Under the pieces are notes generated by a model. The model saw only the letters and a list, made by a program, of their open reading frames with translations, was not told the DNA's origin and did not search any database. The translations under genes and the position numbers were made by a program. From positions 1 to 64,000 of the forward strand of contig NZ_QLMK01000014.1 in NCBI RefSeq assembly GCF_003259955.1: a stretch of 64,000 bases of DNA, given 5' to 3'. Position 1 is the first letter of the stretch. Each line of letters starts with the position of its first letter. The DNA is from Falsochrobactrum ovis (GTDB lineage Bacteria > Pseudomonadota > Alphaproteobacteria > Rhizobiales > Rhizobiaceae). Shown here in pieces: positions 13,500-22,369 of this stretch.

Positions 13500-14039
13500 A
13501 TGGCTAAACTAGCAACCAGATTTGATGCAACCGCTCACGATACAGAGCAACGCGATTTTGAGGAATTGCCGAATGGTGATTACGAGCTCGAAATTGAAGC
13601 GTCGGAACTTCACGAAGGCGCGAATGGAACCGGTCTTAAAACGACCATGAACGTGGTGCGCCCGGAGGATTATAAGGGCCGCAAGCTTTTCAATTACTAC
13701 AATCTTGAGCATAAAAATGCACAGGCTCAAGACATTGGCCAACGCCAGTTCGCCAGCTTGTGCCGCGCGATCGGAGTGTCTGAGGTCGAGGATTCCGAGG
13801 AGCTTCACTTCAAGGTGTTCACGGCCCGCGTGGGCCTCGGCAAGCCTTCCAAGGATGGCCAATACCCAGCACGCGCTGAGATTAAGAAGTATTACTTCCC
13901 GGACGAGGGCAATGTTCCTCAGCCCTCTATCGACGCTAACCAGCCTCGTGTTGCGGCTAATGATAACCGTGCTGCAGCTGCGAATGACAACAAGCCTGCT
14001 GCAGCAGCAGCTGCCGACAAGAAGCGCCCTTGGGGTTGA
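13500..14039 (+). CDS. DUF669 single-strand DNA-associated protein
   Basis: 179 residues; residues 1-135 match the DUF669 pattern of phage proteins that accompany Sak-type recombinases (LPNGDYELEIEASEL, then KGRKLFNYYNLEHKNAQAQDIGQ). The C-terminal tail is disordered-looking with two AANDN motifs in an Ala-rich run and ends KKRPWG, like an SSB tail in position if not in charge. Leader AACACGAGGAGC before ATG 13500. Probable role: single-strand DNA binding in replication or recombination. Confidence 0.7.
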   Translation: MAKLATRFDATAHDTEQRDFEELPNGDYELEIEASELHEGANGTGLKTTMNVVRPEDYKGRKLFNYYNLEHKNAQAQDIGQRQFASLCRAIGVSEVEDSEELHFKVFTARVGLGKPSKDGQYPARAEIKKYYFPDEGNVPQPSIDANQPRVAANDNRAAAANDNKPAAAAAADKKRPWG

Positions 14040-14093
14040 TCGTAATACTGCTGCTGCTGGCGCGAAGCGCCGGTGGCGGCATAGGAGGGATTG

Positions 14094-14282
14094 ATGGCGA
14101 ACGAATATGATGTGGCAGAGGCCACGACTTATTTAGAAACTGGCGGGTTAGGTGAAGTCATCGGCCTGACCGATTTAGCGCGCCAAATGGAGCAGTCGAA
14201 AGTCCAAATGGACACGGATATGGCAATGGCGTTGTGCCTGCTGGCAGGTGAAGCGTTGAAAGTCAGAAAGGAGACGGCATGA
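14094..14282 (+). CDS. Small hypothetical protein (62 aa)
   Basis: ATG 14094 with AGGAGGG upstream (TTG 14091 also possible). Helical, acidic. Its end overlaps the next gene by 4 bp. Confidence 0.5.
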   Translation: MANEYDVAEATTYLETGGLGEVIGLTDLARQMEQSKVQMDTDMAMALCLLAGEALKVRKETA

Positions 14283-14497
14283 CTCTTTCAGAATTTAAGG
14301 CATGGCTGGAAGGCTTCAGTGCTTCATTCAGTAACGGAACCCCGGATGATGCGCAGTGGGATCTGATCCAAAAGAAGCTTGCAAGCGTTTCCTATTACAC
14401 AGCTCCACTGCCAACAACGTTACCGAAACTGCCGCCAATCGGCGAGCCGTGGCTAAGTGGACCGCAACCAATACGGGATCAGTTTACCGTCAGCTAA
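14279..14497 (+). CDS. Small hypothetical protein (72 aa)
   Basis: MTLSEFKAWLEGFSASF... helical N-terminus, proline-rich second half (LPKLPPIGEPW). N-terminal pattern resembles small phage proteins of unknown function found beside replication genes. Coupled to the gene before it. Confidence 0.5.
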   Translation: MTLSEFKAWLEGFSASFSNGTPDDAQWDLIQKKLASVSYYTAPLPTTLPKLPPIGEPWLSGPQPIRDQFTVS

Positions 14498-14504
14498 ACC
14501 TAAC

Positions 14505-14527
14505 AGGCGCGGCCACCAACCGCGCCT
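14505..14527 (+). promoter_or_regulatory. Leader hairpin (loop CCACCAA) before dnaN
   Basis: Perfect 8-bp stem AGGCGCGG/CCGCGCCT with loop CCACCAA, 8 nt before the leader motif ACACGAGGAA. Same design at 21712 and 59991. Confidence 0.7.
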
Positions 14528-14551
14528 ACCACTAAACACGAGGAAACAACC

Positions 14552-15586
14552 ATGCGCGTCACTATTGACCGCTCACAGCTCGCGCACGCGCTGGCGACTG
14601 TGACAAGGGCTATCGAAAGTAGAAATCCCGTTCCGATCTTGGGTAATGTGCTGCTAGCAGTCGAGGACGGTAGTCTGCGCCTGACCGGCACAGATATGGA
14701 CATTGAAATCACTACCAGTGTGCCAGTGATAGACGCGGCCGATGGCGCTGCGACGGTTCCCGGCAAGATGCTTGCGGATATCGCGAAGCGTGCCACCGGT
14801 GACATCACTCTTGATCTGGATGGTCGGCTTAACGTCGCTTTTGGACGCAGCCGTTATAAGCTTGATACTCTCCCAGCCGAAGACTTTCCGTTTTTTGCGT
14901 CGGGGGCGTTCGACACGACTCTGCAGCTGGATCTTGCGGCGTTGGTTGCACCATGTGTGCATTGCATCGCGACGGAACAAACGCGCTACTATCTCACCGG
15001 TGTTTATTTGCACACGGCGGATGGGCGGTTGGTTGCTGTCGCCACCGATGGTCACCGCTTGATGCGCAATAAGGGGGGTGAATCCGACCTTGCTTATGGC
15101 GTTATTCTTCCGCGCAAGCTTATTGGTTTATTGCCAAAAGGTGAGGTCACGCTCGATCTGTCTGAGACTATGGTACGGGTAACATCTGGCGCAACTACCA
15201 TAACGAGCAAGCTGGTCGACGGGACATTCCCGGATTACGTGCGGGTGATCCCGCAGGCCAATCCAAACTTACTTACTGTCGATCGTCTGGCCTTTATGAA
15301 GGCAGTCGAGCGTGTCGCTGCCGTCGCTGATGACAAATCGCGAGCAGTAAAGTTCACAATTGGCGACGTTGTGGGTCTAGCTCTGGCGGACAAAGCCAGC
15401 GACGAAGTTGAAGGAAGCTTTGAAGGCAAGCCTTTAGAGATTGGTTTTAATGCCCGGTACGTGAGTGAAATGCTTGGCGCGCTCGACGAGCCGAACGTGC
15501 GCATTGCTCTGAATGATGCTAGTTCGCCTGCCGTTGTTACTGGCGATGGCGACTGGACCGGCGTACTTATGCCGATGCGGGTGTGA
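14552..15586 (+). CDS. dnaN: Phage-encoded DNA polymerase III beta sliding clamp
   Basis: 344 residues with the three-domain DnaN layout: N-terminal helix with VTRAIESRNPVPILGNVLL, LTGTDMDIEI, GRSRYKLDTLPAEDFP; middle YYLTGVYLHTADGRLVAVATDGHRL; C-terminal FNARYVSEMLGALD and the terminal LMPMRV. Length is slightly below a host clamp (about 370). As a ring around DNA it would tether polymerase and other clamp-binding proteins. Its presence in a phage without its own DNA polymerase suggests it redirects host Pol III to phage DNA (inference). Confidence 0.95.
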   Translation: MRVTIDRSQLAHALATVTRAIESRNPVPILGNVLLAVEDGSLRLTGTDMDIEITTSVPVIDAADGAATVPGKMLADIAKRATGDITLDLDGRLNVAFGRSRYKLDTLPAEDFPFFASGAFDTTLQLDLAALVAPCVHCIATEQTRYYLTGVYLHTADGRLVAVATDGHRLMRNKGGESDLAYGVILPRKLIGLLPKGEVTLDLSETMVRVTSGATTITSKLVDGTFPDYVRVIPQANPNLLTVDRLAFMKAVERVAAVADDKSRAVKFTIGDVVGLALADKASDEVEGSFEGKPLEIGFNARYVSEMLGALDEPNVRIALNDASSPAVVTGDGDWTGVLMPMRV

Positions 15587-15870
15587 GTAATATGGCCAGA
15601 TTTTCAGTCAATTACAGTTTCCACGCACGTGCCTATGAGACCATTGAGGCTTCCTCACTTGAGGAGGCCAAGGCGCTGATTTACGCCAAGGTTGGAGCCG
15701 ATGACTTCGAACTCGACGCTGACGAGATTGATGGTGTCGACTTTGACGTCACTGAGCTGCATCCGGTCACACGCGGAGGTCGAGAAATCTGGACGACATA
15801 CGTTCGAGACAGCGATGTTCGCGGTCATGGATCGGCTTTGGCTGAAACGCCGCTCTTTGGGGCCGTATAA
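15583..15870 (+). CDS. Small hypothetical protein
   Basis: 95 residues from GTG 15583, which overlaps the dnaN stop (ATG 15592 is an alternative). Small alpha/beta pattern (ARFSVNYSFHARAYETIEAS, then LEEAKALIYAK) like proteins that sense or bind as a dimer. No known family. Confidence 0.55.
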   Translation: MSNMARFSVNYSFHARAYETIEASSLEEAKALIYAKVGADDFELDADEIDGVDFDVTELHPVTRGGREIWTTYVRDSDVRGHGSALAETPLFGAV

Positions 15871-16848
15871 ATGGCACCGCTTCCTAAAGCTCAGTCCAGC
15901 ACGGTCCGTGCCATCTATGCAGCGTACGAAGCCGCAAACAAACCACGAGACGGGAAGACAATTCCCGCCTCGCAGATAGCGGAGGAATGCTCGCGAAAAC
16001 TGTTCTTTGATTTTCGCTGGACCACGCCGCACGAACATATTCCAGGGCGCACTCTGCGCATTTTTGAAACGGGCGTCATCGAGGAGGATCGTTGGATTGA
16101 AAATCTCCGCATGATCGGCTGCGAGGTCGTATCGCATGAAGACAGTGGGCGGCAAATCCGCGTCGAGCTGTGTGATGGACACGTTGGCGGTTATTTGGAC
16201 TCCGAAATACTTGGACTGCCGGAGGCGCCGAAGACTTGGCACGTTGGCGAAATGAAAAGCCACAATTTGAAGAGTTTCACTGCACTTAAAAAGGATGGGG
16301 TCGAGAAAAGTAAACCGCTGCACTACGGCCAGATGCAAATTTATATGCATGCAAGAGGTAGAGACCGGGCCGTTTATCTGGCCGTTTGCAAGGACAATGA
16401 CGAATTATACGCCGAGCGCATCAAGTATGACGCGGCATATGTAGGAAGGTTGCTAGCCAAGGCTCAGCATATCATCCACGCAAACGATCTGCCGCCGCGT
16501 ATAAGCGACAATCCCGAATTCTTCGCATGTAAGTGGTGCAAGCATCATAGTGTGTGCCACGAGGCTGCATGGCCTCGAACGAACTGCCGCACTTGCATCT
16601 TTAGCACACCCGAGCCGGGCGGCGTTTGGTCGTGCGCTCGCTTTAACAAGCCTCTTTCACTCACAGAGCAAGGCGAAGGATGTCCCGCGCACTTGTTTCT
16701 GCCGGCATTGGTGCCGGGTGAGCAAGTGGACTCCTCAGAGGAAGAGGAGTGGGTCGAGTATCGGCTGCGCAACGGCGAATTATGGAGGGATGGTGCTGCT
16801 AAGGGCAATCAGGAACAAAGGGGGCAGCAAAATGAAATGGCGGGGTGA
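15871..16848 (+). CDS. PD-(D/E)XK exonuclease, Cas4-like with Cys cluster
   Basis: 325 residues. Nuclease motifs in order: HVGGYLDSEI (catalytic Asp, about residue 110), VGEMKSH (E-x-K, about 126), then YGQMQIYM (Gln motif, about 151). A cysteine cluster CKWCKHHSVC follows at about 214-223 and further Cys after it, a layout seen in Cas4/AddB-type nucleases with an iron-sulphur cluster. Likely the 5'-3' exonuclease partner of the Sak4-like ATPase. ATG 15871 directly follows the previous stop. Confidence 0.8.
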   Translation: MAPLPKAQSSTVRAIYAAYEAANKPRDGKTIPASQIAEECSRKLFFDFRWTTPHEHIPGRTLRIFETGVIEEDRWIENLRMIGCEVVSHEDSGRQIRVELCDGHVGGYLDSEILGLPEAPKTWHVGEMKSHNLKSFTALKKDGVEKSKPLHYGQMQIYMHARGRDRAVYLAVCKDNDELYAERIKYDAAYVGRLLAKAQHIIHANDLPPRISDNPEFFACKWCKHHSVCHEAAWPRTNCRTCIFSTPEPGGVWSCARFNKPLSLTEQGEGCPAHLFLPALVPGEQVDSSEEEEWVEYRLRNGELWRDGAAKGNQEQRGQQNEMAG

Positions 16849-17074
16849 AACGCAGCTTCAATGGGAAGAGAGAACGTCCGATTGGCATCGGCACTTCTGT
16901 CTTTTCCCTCGGCAAATGAGAAATGGAAACTGGGTCTGGCTGGAATGCTGCTGGGCCAGAAGGCGCAACACTTTGGCTGGCGGCTGGTATTTTGAGTTTT
17001 CCGATGCAGTCACGATACCTGAAGATGTTTGCTTAAAAACTGTTCCTCCGGGTTCTTTGGGTTTCAAGCAATGA
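16832..17074 (+). CDS. Small Trp-rich hypothetical protein
   Basis: 80 residues from ATG 16832 (upstream AAAGGGGG), overlapping the nuclease end by 17 bp. Unusually rich in Trp (7) and aromatic residues. Unknown function. Stop overlaps the next ATG. Confidence 0.5.
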   Translation: MKWRGETQLQWEERTSDWHRHFCLFPRQMRNGNWVWLECCWARRRNTLAGGWYFEFSDAVTIPEDVCLKTVPPGSLGFKQ

Positions 17075-17592
17075 ACATCCCCGCCAATGACAACCATCGC
17101 CGCCCCGCATCGTTCGATGCCCTCTTACTGCAGTGGACGCCGTTTTTACACAAGCTCTCGCTGAACTTTGAGCACGATGCGCAAGACAGAGAAGACCTTG
17201 TGAATGAGACTATCACCGTCGCACTGCATAGATGGGGTAATTATAGGACGGATGCGAGTTTTCCCGGTTGGCTATCTTTTCAGATGCGGAGTTGCGTGTC
17301 TGCGCGAATGAGAAAGCAACATGCCGATGTACGTTGGATCGCACGTGTTAACCCGGAATGGAATTCGACTGCTCAACCCAACCAGGATGACGTTGTCGAG
17401 TTATCACAGGTGATCGGGATGCTTAATCCCGGCAGGGACCGGGATGTATTTCTGCGCGTTATTGATGGCGAAAGCGGGCAGGTCTTAGCTGACGAATACG
17501 GCATCAGCCGTGAGCGTGTTCGTCAAATTGTCGCGAGGCAACGCAAGACAATCTGCCAAAGTATTGCTGCCACTGAAAGGAGGGCTGCTTAA
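17071..17592 (+). CDS. ECF-type RNA polymerase sigma factor-like protein
   Basis: 173 residues from ATG 17071. Region 2 like DAQDREDLVNETITVALHRW (about 36-55) and a region 4 helix-turn-helix at the end (VLADEYGISRERVRQIVARQ). N-terminus carries PANDN. A phage sigma factor could turn host RNA polymerase to later phage promoters; alternatively it is a sigma-like transcription activator. Ends RRAA. Confidence 0.78.
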   Translation: MNIPANDNHRRPASFDALLLQWTPFLHKLSLNFEHDAQDREDLVNETITVALHRWGNYRTDASFPGWLSFQMRSCVSARMRKQHADVRWIARVNPEWNSTAQPNQDDVVELSQVIGMLNPGRDRDVFLRVIDGESGQVLADEYGISRERVRQIVARQRKTICQSIAATERRAA

Positions 17593-17595
17593 ATT

Positions 17596-19299
17596 ATGTT
17601 GCAGCTTAGAGACTACCAACGTGCCGCAGTGGATGCGCTTTATGAATATTGGCGCCAGCGACCCGGCTCACCTCTTATCGTGCTTCCTACGGGCGGCGGC
17701 AAGAGCCTTGTGCTGGGGACGATCTGCAAAGAATTGATAGAAGGCTGGCCCGACATGCGAGTGCTCGTCGTGACGCACGTTCGCGAGTTGATTTTGTCCA
17801 ATTATCAGGAGTTGATGAACATCTGGCCATTTGCGCCCGCAGGTATCTTCTCGGCTGGCGTAGGACGACGCGACGCGAAGGCACAGATTGTGTTCGGCGG
17901 CGTGCAAACCATCGCTAATAAAACGGAGCAGATCGGTCACATAGACGTTGTATTGGTCGATGAGGCCCACCTCATGCCGCGCAATTCTGAAACTCAATAT
18001 GGCAAGCTGATTGACGGGTTGCGGGTTATCAACCCTGACCTGAAACTAGTCGGGCTCACAGCCACGCCTTATCGACTGGGTGAGGGGCTTCTGACAGAAG
18101 GTGATGGTGCGCTTTTTGACGATATTTGCTACGAGAAACCTATCGGAGAGATGATCGAAGGAGGTTATCTTTGTCGCCCTATTTCAAAAGGAATGGCCAC
18201 GGGCTTTGACCTATCTGGTGTCGGTAAGCAGGGCGGAGACTACAAGCAGAACGCGCTGCAAGCTGCGATTGATAGAGATGACATAACGTCTGCGGTTGTA
18301 GACGAGATTGTCGCGTATGGCACTGTCCCAAACGCAGAACGGAGGGCATGGTTAGCTTTTTGCTCGGGAGTGGACCACGCGCGGCACATGCGTGATGAAA
18401 TTCGCAGTCGCGGGTTCACATGTGAGACGATCACCGGGAACACACCCGTTGCTGAGCGAGACCGCATACTTGCTGATTTTAAAGCGGGTAAGATCCGCGC
18501 ACTGACTAACAACTCTGTGCTAACAACTGGCACGAACCTACCGATCGTCGATCTGGTTGCGTTTTGTCGTCCGACTTTGTCTGCCGGTCTATATGTGCAA
18601 ATGGCGGGCCGGGGATTACGGCTATATCCCGGCAAGGATAACTGTCTCTTTTTGGATTTTGCTGGGGTTGTTCGTAAGCACGGCCCGATCGATGCGGTTA
18701 CTCCTCCGGGTATGAAGTCAGGTGATGGAGAAGCGCCAGTAAAACAATGTCCGCCAGATGGTGGCGGTTGCGGTTCACTGATCCATGCCTCAGTCCAAGT
18801 ATGTCCTGATTGCGGTTACGAATTCCCGATCGATGAAACGCCAAAGATTTCGGCGCAGGCAGAAGACGTTCCGATGCTTTCTAAAGATGAGGCAAGCACC
18901 CGTCAGGTTGAACGCCGCACTTTTGCATACCACGAAGGTAAAGGCGGGAAACAAGACAGTGTGAAAGTTTCATACTGGGTAGGCGTGTCACCGATTAACG
19001 AGTGGCTTGGTCCAGCGCATACGGGATTTTTCAAGTCTAAGTCCGACCGGTGGTGGCGCAAGCATGGTGGGCAGGCACCGTTTCCTAAAACCGTGCTTGA
19101 GTTCTTGGAGCGTCAAAACGAATTGCTGCCGACCGCTGAAATTAAAGTGAAACCGAACGGTAAATATTGGGAAGTCGTCGATGCAATACCGGGAGCCGCG
19201 AACGACAACATGTCTGTGTCGGAGCAGCCTGCCGCGGCGAATGACAATGAACCATCCTGGATGGCTGAGATAGCGGATTTAGAAGATGTGCCGTTTTAG
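17596..19299 (+). CDS. SF2 DEAD/DEAH-type helicase
   Basis: 567 residues: motif I LPTGGGKS (about 30-37), motif II VDEAH (about 121-125), motif III GLTATPYR, motif VI QMAGRGLRLYPGK. After the helicase core comes a zinc-finger pattern CPPDGGGC...CPDCGYEF and an AANDN-bearing C-terminus (two copies) ending EDVPF. Similar helicases sit in phage replication modules and unwind DNA at the origin or at branched structures. Confidence 0.9.
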   Translation: MLQLRDYQRAAVDALYEYWRQRPGSPLIVLPTGGGKSLVLGTICKELIEGWPDMRVLVVTHVRELILSNYQELMNIWPFAPAGIFSAGVGRRDAKAQIVFGGVQTIANKTEQIGHIDVVLVDEAHLMPRNSETQYGKLIDGLRVINPDLKLVGLTATPYRLGEGLLTEGDGALFDDICYEKPIGEMIEGGYLCRPISKGMATGFDLSGVGKQGGDYKQNALQAAIDRDDITSAVVDEIVAYGTVPNAERRAWLAFCSGVDHARHMRDEIRSRGFTCETITGNTPVAERDRILADFKAGKIRALTNNSVLTTGTNLPIVDLVAFCRPTLSAGLYVQMAGRGLRLYPGKDNCLFLDFAGVVRKHGPIDAVTPPGMKSGDGEAPVKQCPPDGGGCGSLIHASVQVCPDCGYEFPIDETPKISAQAEDVPMLSKDEASTRQVERRTFAYHEGKGGKQDSVKVSYWVGVSPINEWLGPAHTGFFKSKSDRWWRKHGGQAPFPKTVLEFLERQNELLPTAEIKVKPNGKYWEVVDAIPGAANDNMSVSEQPAAANDNEPSWMAEIADLEDVPF

Positions 19300-19341
19300 A
19301 GATGGCAGACCACTTAGCACTGAAAAACACGAGGAGACACT

Positions 19342-20517
19342 ATGTCATTGAAAATATTCGGTAAGCATGATGATCGCACAATTCGGCAGATGAAAACCTG
19401 CATGTCGACTGGTAGTGCTGCCGCGGGCGTACTTTGCGCAGATGGTCATCTTGGTTACGCCCATCCAATCGGCGGCGTTGTGGGTTACACTGAACATATC
19501 AGCATTAGTGGTGTCGGCTTTGACATTGCTTGTGGCAATATGGCAGTGCGGCTCGATACCCCGGCATCAGAGGTGAAGCCTCACGTCGGCCAGATCTTGA
19601 AAGATATTGCGTCTGTAGTTTCTTTCGGTGTTGGGCGTAAGAATGAGGAGCGCGTTGATCACGATCTCTTTGATAGTGAGTTGTGGCAAGCAGCTGACGT
19701 TGAAGACCTCAAACCCATGGCCCGTGCACAACTTGGCACGGTCGGCAGTGGCAATCATTACGTTGATCTTTTCGAGGATGAGCAGGGCTTTACGTGGATC
19801 GGAGTGCATTTCGGATCGCGTGGTTTGGGCCACAAGATTACCACGAAATACCTAGCCCTAGCTGGCGCGAAAGACGGGATGGAAGTGCCGCCCGCACTAC
19901 TTGAGGCAGACAGTGACCAAGGTCGCGGATACCTAGCTGGCATCGAACTTGGCGGGTTGTACGCATACGCTGGTCGTGAATGGGTGGTGGAAAAGGTTCG
20001 TCAGATTATCGGCGGTAATGTCACTTTCAGCGTTCACAATCATCATAATTATGCGTGGCGCGAAACCCATAACGGTCAAGACATGTGGGTTGTCCGCAAG
20101 GGCGCAACGCCAGCCTTTCCAGGTCAGTACGGCTTCGTAGGTGGATCGATGGGTGACGATGCAGTCATATTGCGTGGCGTCGATAGTGATGAAAGCCGCC
20201 AGAGCCTTTATTCCACGGTGCATGGCGCGGGCAGAGTGATGTCGCGCACAGAAGCCCGTGGACGTTTTGCGCGAAATCCTGCCACCGGCAAAAAGGAACG
20301 CATGCCGGGCAAGGTGCGACGTGATGAAATGCAAGCTTGGATCGCTGACCGTGGCGTGACGCTCCACGGTGGCGATCTCGACGAAGCGCCGCAGGCTTAC
20401 CGTCGCTTACCAGACGTACTAGCCGAACACGCGGGCACAATTTCCATCGAACATACTTTGCGACCGCTCGGAGTAATCATGGCCGGAGCCAACGAGTTCG
20501 ATCCTTACAAAGACTAA
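19342..20517 (+). CDS. rtcB: RtcB-family RNA ligase
   Basis: 391 residues matching RtcB: GVGFDIACGNMAVR (metal Asp/Cys), GTVGSGNHYVDL, VHFGSRGLGHKI, HNHHNYAWRE, GFVGGSMGD and VHGAGRVMSR, whose His is the guanylylation site. Joins RNA 2',3'-cyclic phosphate or 3'-phosphate ends to 5'-OH with GTP and Mn2+. In a phage with tRNA genes the plausible role is repair of tRNAs cut by host anticodon nucleases. Leader ACACGAGGAG before ATG 19342. Confidence 0.95.
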   Translation: MSLKIFGKHDDRTIRQMKTCMSTGSAAAGVLCADGHLGYAHPIGGVVGYTEHISISGVGFDIACGNMAVRLDTPASEVKPHVGQILKDIASVVSFGVGRKNEERVDHDLFDSELWQAADVEDLKPMARAQLGTVGSGNHYVDLFEDEQGFTWIGVHFGSRGLGHKITTKYLALAGAKDGMEVPPALLEADSDQGRGYLAGIELGGLYAYAGREWVVEKVRQIIGGNVTFSVHNHHNYAWRETHNGQDMWVVRKGATPAFPGQYGFVGGSMGDDAVILRGVDSDESRQSLYSTVHGAGRVMSRTEARGRFARNPATGKKERMPGKVRRDEMQAWIADRGVTLHGGDLDEAPQAYRRLPDVLAEHAGTISIEHTLRPLGVIMAGANEFDPYKD

Positions 20518-20540
20518 CCTTCACCGGCTAACAATCAAGA

Positions 20541-20557
20541 CCGGCCTAACCAGCCGG
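20541..20557 (+). promoter_or_regulatory. Leader hairpin before the Gp157 gene
   Basis: 5-bp stem CCGGC/GCCGG, 7-nt loop CTAACCA, followed by CACACGAGGA. A weaker member of the leader-hairpin set. Confidence 0.5.
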
Positions 20558-20579
20558 GGCTAACCACACGAGGATTAAA

Positions 20580-21095
20580 ATGACCAAAAACCAACAATAC
20601 CTAGCTTATGACGTCACAGTGCTTGAGCGCGAATTTGCCGACTTGATCGCTGCGTTTCCAGAGCTGGCGGAAGACGAGGATTTGCGCGCCGATACAATTG
20701 AAGGTGAAACAGACGCCTATCGCGTGCTTGGCAAGATTGTGGCGATCGAACGCGATGCTAACAGCATGATCACAGCAATAAATGAGCGCGCTAAAGAGCT
20801 GTCAGCGCGTAAAGAACGATATACCCGACGCAAGGATGCAATGCGGGCGCTACTGCTGCGCTTGTTGAAGGCCGCTGACCTTTCAAAAGTTAGCCTTCCC
20901 GAGGCAACTGTGTCGGTTGGCAAAGGACGCGCCGGGGTTGAGATTATTGATGAAACCCTGCTGCCAGATAGCGTCGTTAAGTTAAAGCGTGAGCCAGATA
21001 GGACAGCGATCAAAGCGGCGCTGGATGCCGGTCAGGAAGTTCCCGGCGCGGTACTGAAGGTTGGTAATGAGACGATTACCGTGAGGGCGGCGTGA
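20580..21095 (+). CDS. Siphovirus Gp157-family protein
   Basis: 171 residues with the Gp157 layout: N-terminal helix (about 8-40), a long coiled coil (about 55-105, ANSMITAINERAKELSARKE), then a beta-rich end (LPEATVSVGKGRAGVEIID, VLKVGNETITVRAA). Gp157 was linked to phage resistance and replication in lactic phages; biochemical role unclear. Leader CACACGAGGA. Confidence 0.85.
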   Translation: MTKNQQYLAYDVTVLEREFADLIAAFPELAEDEDLRADTIEGETDAYRVLGKIVAIERDANSMITAINERAKELSARKERYTRRKDAMRALLLRLLKAADLSKVSLPEATVSVGKGRAGVEIIDETLLPDSVVKLKREPDRTAIKAALDAGQEVPGAVLKVGNETITVRAA

Positions 21096-21433
21096 TGGGT
21101 ATTACCACAAGGGAAGTTGTTGTCCGGCACTGGGGTTCGGATGATGCGAAGAACGGCCATATACCGCATAGACTTGACGAGTTTATCAACGAGCTCATGC
21201 AGGCGCGCCTTGAAATCCCGCAAGAGCATTGGGCGGAAGCATTTATCGAGGTGGATGCGGAATGCCCCTATGACGATTGTTACCCGCGATTTATCGTTGC
21301 CTTCTCACGGCCTGAAAAACCTGACGAGACCGCAGCTCGGAAAGCTGAGGAACATGAACACTGGCAGGAGCAACTACAGAAAGCGCAAGAGCGAATAGCG
21401 TATTGTGAGGAACAATTGGGAGCGCTGTCATGA
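21095..21433 (+). CDS. Hypothetical protein (112 aa)
   Basis: ATG 21095 overlaps the upstream stop (GTG 21092 also possible). An N-terminal globular half and a C-terminal coiled coil (EEHEHWQEQLQKAQERIAYC). No family recognised. Confidence 0.55.
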   Translation: MGITTREVVVRHWGSDDAKNGHIPHRLDEFINELMQARLEIPQEHWAEAFIEVDAECPYDDCYPRFIVAFSRPEKPDETAARKAEEHEHWQEQLQKAQERIAYCEEQLGALS

Positions 21434-21434
21434 A

Positions 21435-21668
21435 TTACGGCGTTTGGTTTCCAGAACTATCTTCTAGGTCGAATTCCCATGCCAATTCTTCCGACAGGGA
21501 CATCACCTTTGAATGAATATCGGAAGGAAGATAGCCAATTTGAAGGAACCATCTCCTGCCAGATGGCAGGTTGGCCGGAACAAATGTCAATTTCGTGTTC
21601 TTGGTTTCAGGGAATTTTTCATGAATGATTTGACATAGGTATTCTACTGACTTTGTTTCTCTGGGCAT
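21435..21668 (-). CDS. Hypothetical protein on the opposite strand
   Basis: 77 residues starting MPRETKSVEYLCQIIHEKF at ATG 21668. It fills an otherwise empty 330-bp gap and is the only leftward gene in the rightward early region, so it may be separately expressed cargo. RBS is weak (AAAGAGCG). No known domain. Confidence 0.5.
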   Translation of the reverse strand: MPRETKSVEYLCQIIHEKFPETKNTKLTFVPANLPSGRRWFLQIGYLPSDIHSKVMSLSEELAWEFDLEDSSGNQTP

Positions 21669-21711
21669 GGTCGCTCTTTAACTAGGAAAGGGATTTAAGC
21701 ATACCACAACA

Positions 21712-21734
21712 CCCGCCAGCCACCAACTGGCGGG
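21712..21734 (+). promoter_or_regulatory. Leader hairpin (loop CCACCAA) before the MT-A70 gene
   Basis: Perfect 8-bp stem CCCGCCAG/CTGGCGGG with loop CCACCAA, then ACACGAGGAG 13 nt later. Identical loop at 14513 and 59996. Confidence 0.7.
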
Positions 21735-21763
21735 TTACACCCAACAACACGAGGAGTCATAAG

Positions 21764-22369
21764 ATGCACTCATCGCTTCCGCACGGCCAATTCGGATGCA
21801 TACTTGCAGACCCGCCATGGTCGTTCAAAACATGGTCCGGCAAGACCGGCACCCCGCATCGGTCCGCGAACGATCACTATGTAACGACGGCCACTAGCCG
21901 GCTTATCGATATTCCAGTCGCAGAGGTGGCCGCCCCGGATTGTGCACTGTTCATGTGGGTAGTCGATAGCCACATTCCAGACGCCCTCGAACTTGGCCGC
22001 GCATGGGGCTTCGAAATGAAAACCCGAGCATTTACCTGGCGCAAACTGGCCGCCAACGGGCAAGCCCGCATCGGCATGGGTTATTGGACTCGCAAGCAAA
22101 CTGAACTTTGTTTTCTGTTTACGCGCGGGAAGCCTCGCAGAAAAGACAAGGGTGTGCGCGAGATTATTGATGCACCCCGACGCGAACACAGCCGCAAACC
22201 CGATGAGCAATACGAGCGCATAGAAGCGCTGGTCGATGGACCATACCTAGAGCTGTTTGCGCGTCAGGCATGGCCGGGTTGGACTGCGTGGGGGAATGAG
22301 ACGGGGAAGTATGCTGCGGATATTTCAACAGCCGCCAATGATAACGATCTTTTCGGGAGGGTAGCGTGA
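21764..22369 (+). CDS. MT-A70-type adenine methyltransferase
   Basis: 201 residues with the catalytic DPPW motif (LADPPWSFKTW, about residues 16-26), the MT-A70 signature ALFMWVVDSHIPDAL and WTRKQTELCFLFTRGKP. Transfers methyl from SAM to adenine N6, probably in DNA; gives protection against restriction. C-terminus has AANDNDLFGRVA. The next gene starts in its stop. Confidence 0.88.
   Translation: MHSSLPHGQFGCILADPPWSFKTWSGKTGTPHRSANDHYVTTATSRLIDIPVAEVAAPDCALFMWVVDSHIPDALELGRAWGFEMKTRAFTWRKLAANGQARIGMGYWTRKQTELCFLFTRGKPRRKDKGVREIIDAPRREHSRKPDEQYERIEALVDGPYLELFARQAWPGWTAWGNETGKYAADISTAANDNDLFGRVA

Noticed and set aside
21712-21734. Eleventh 36-nt unit, because GGGTTAC follows the stem
   Set aside because: Loop is 7 nt, not 30, and the conserved block lies outside the hairpin; it belongs to the leader-hairpin class.
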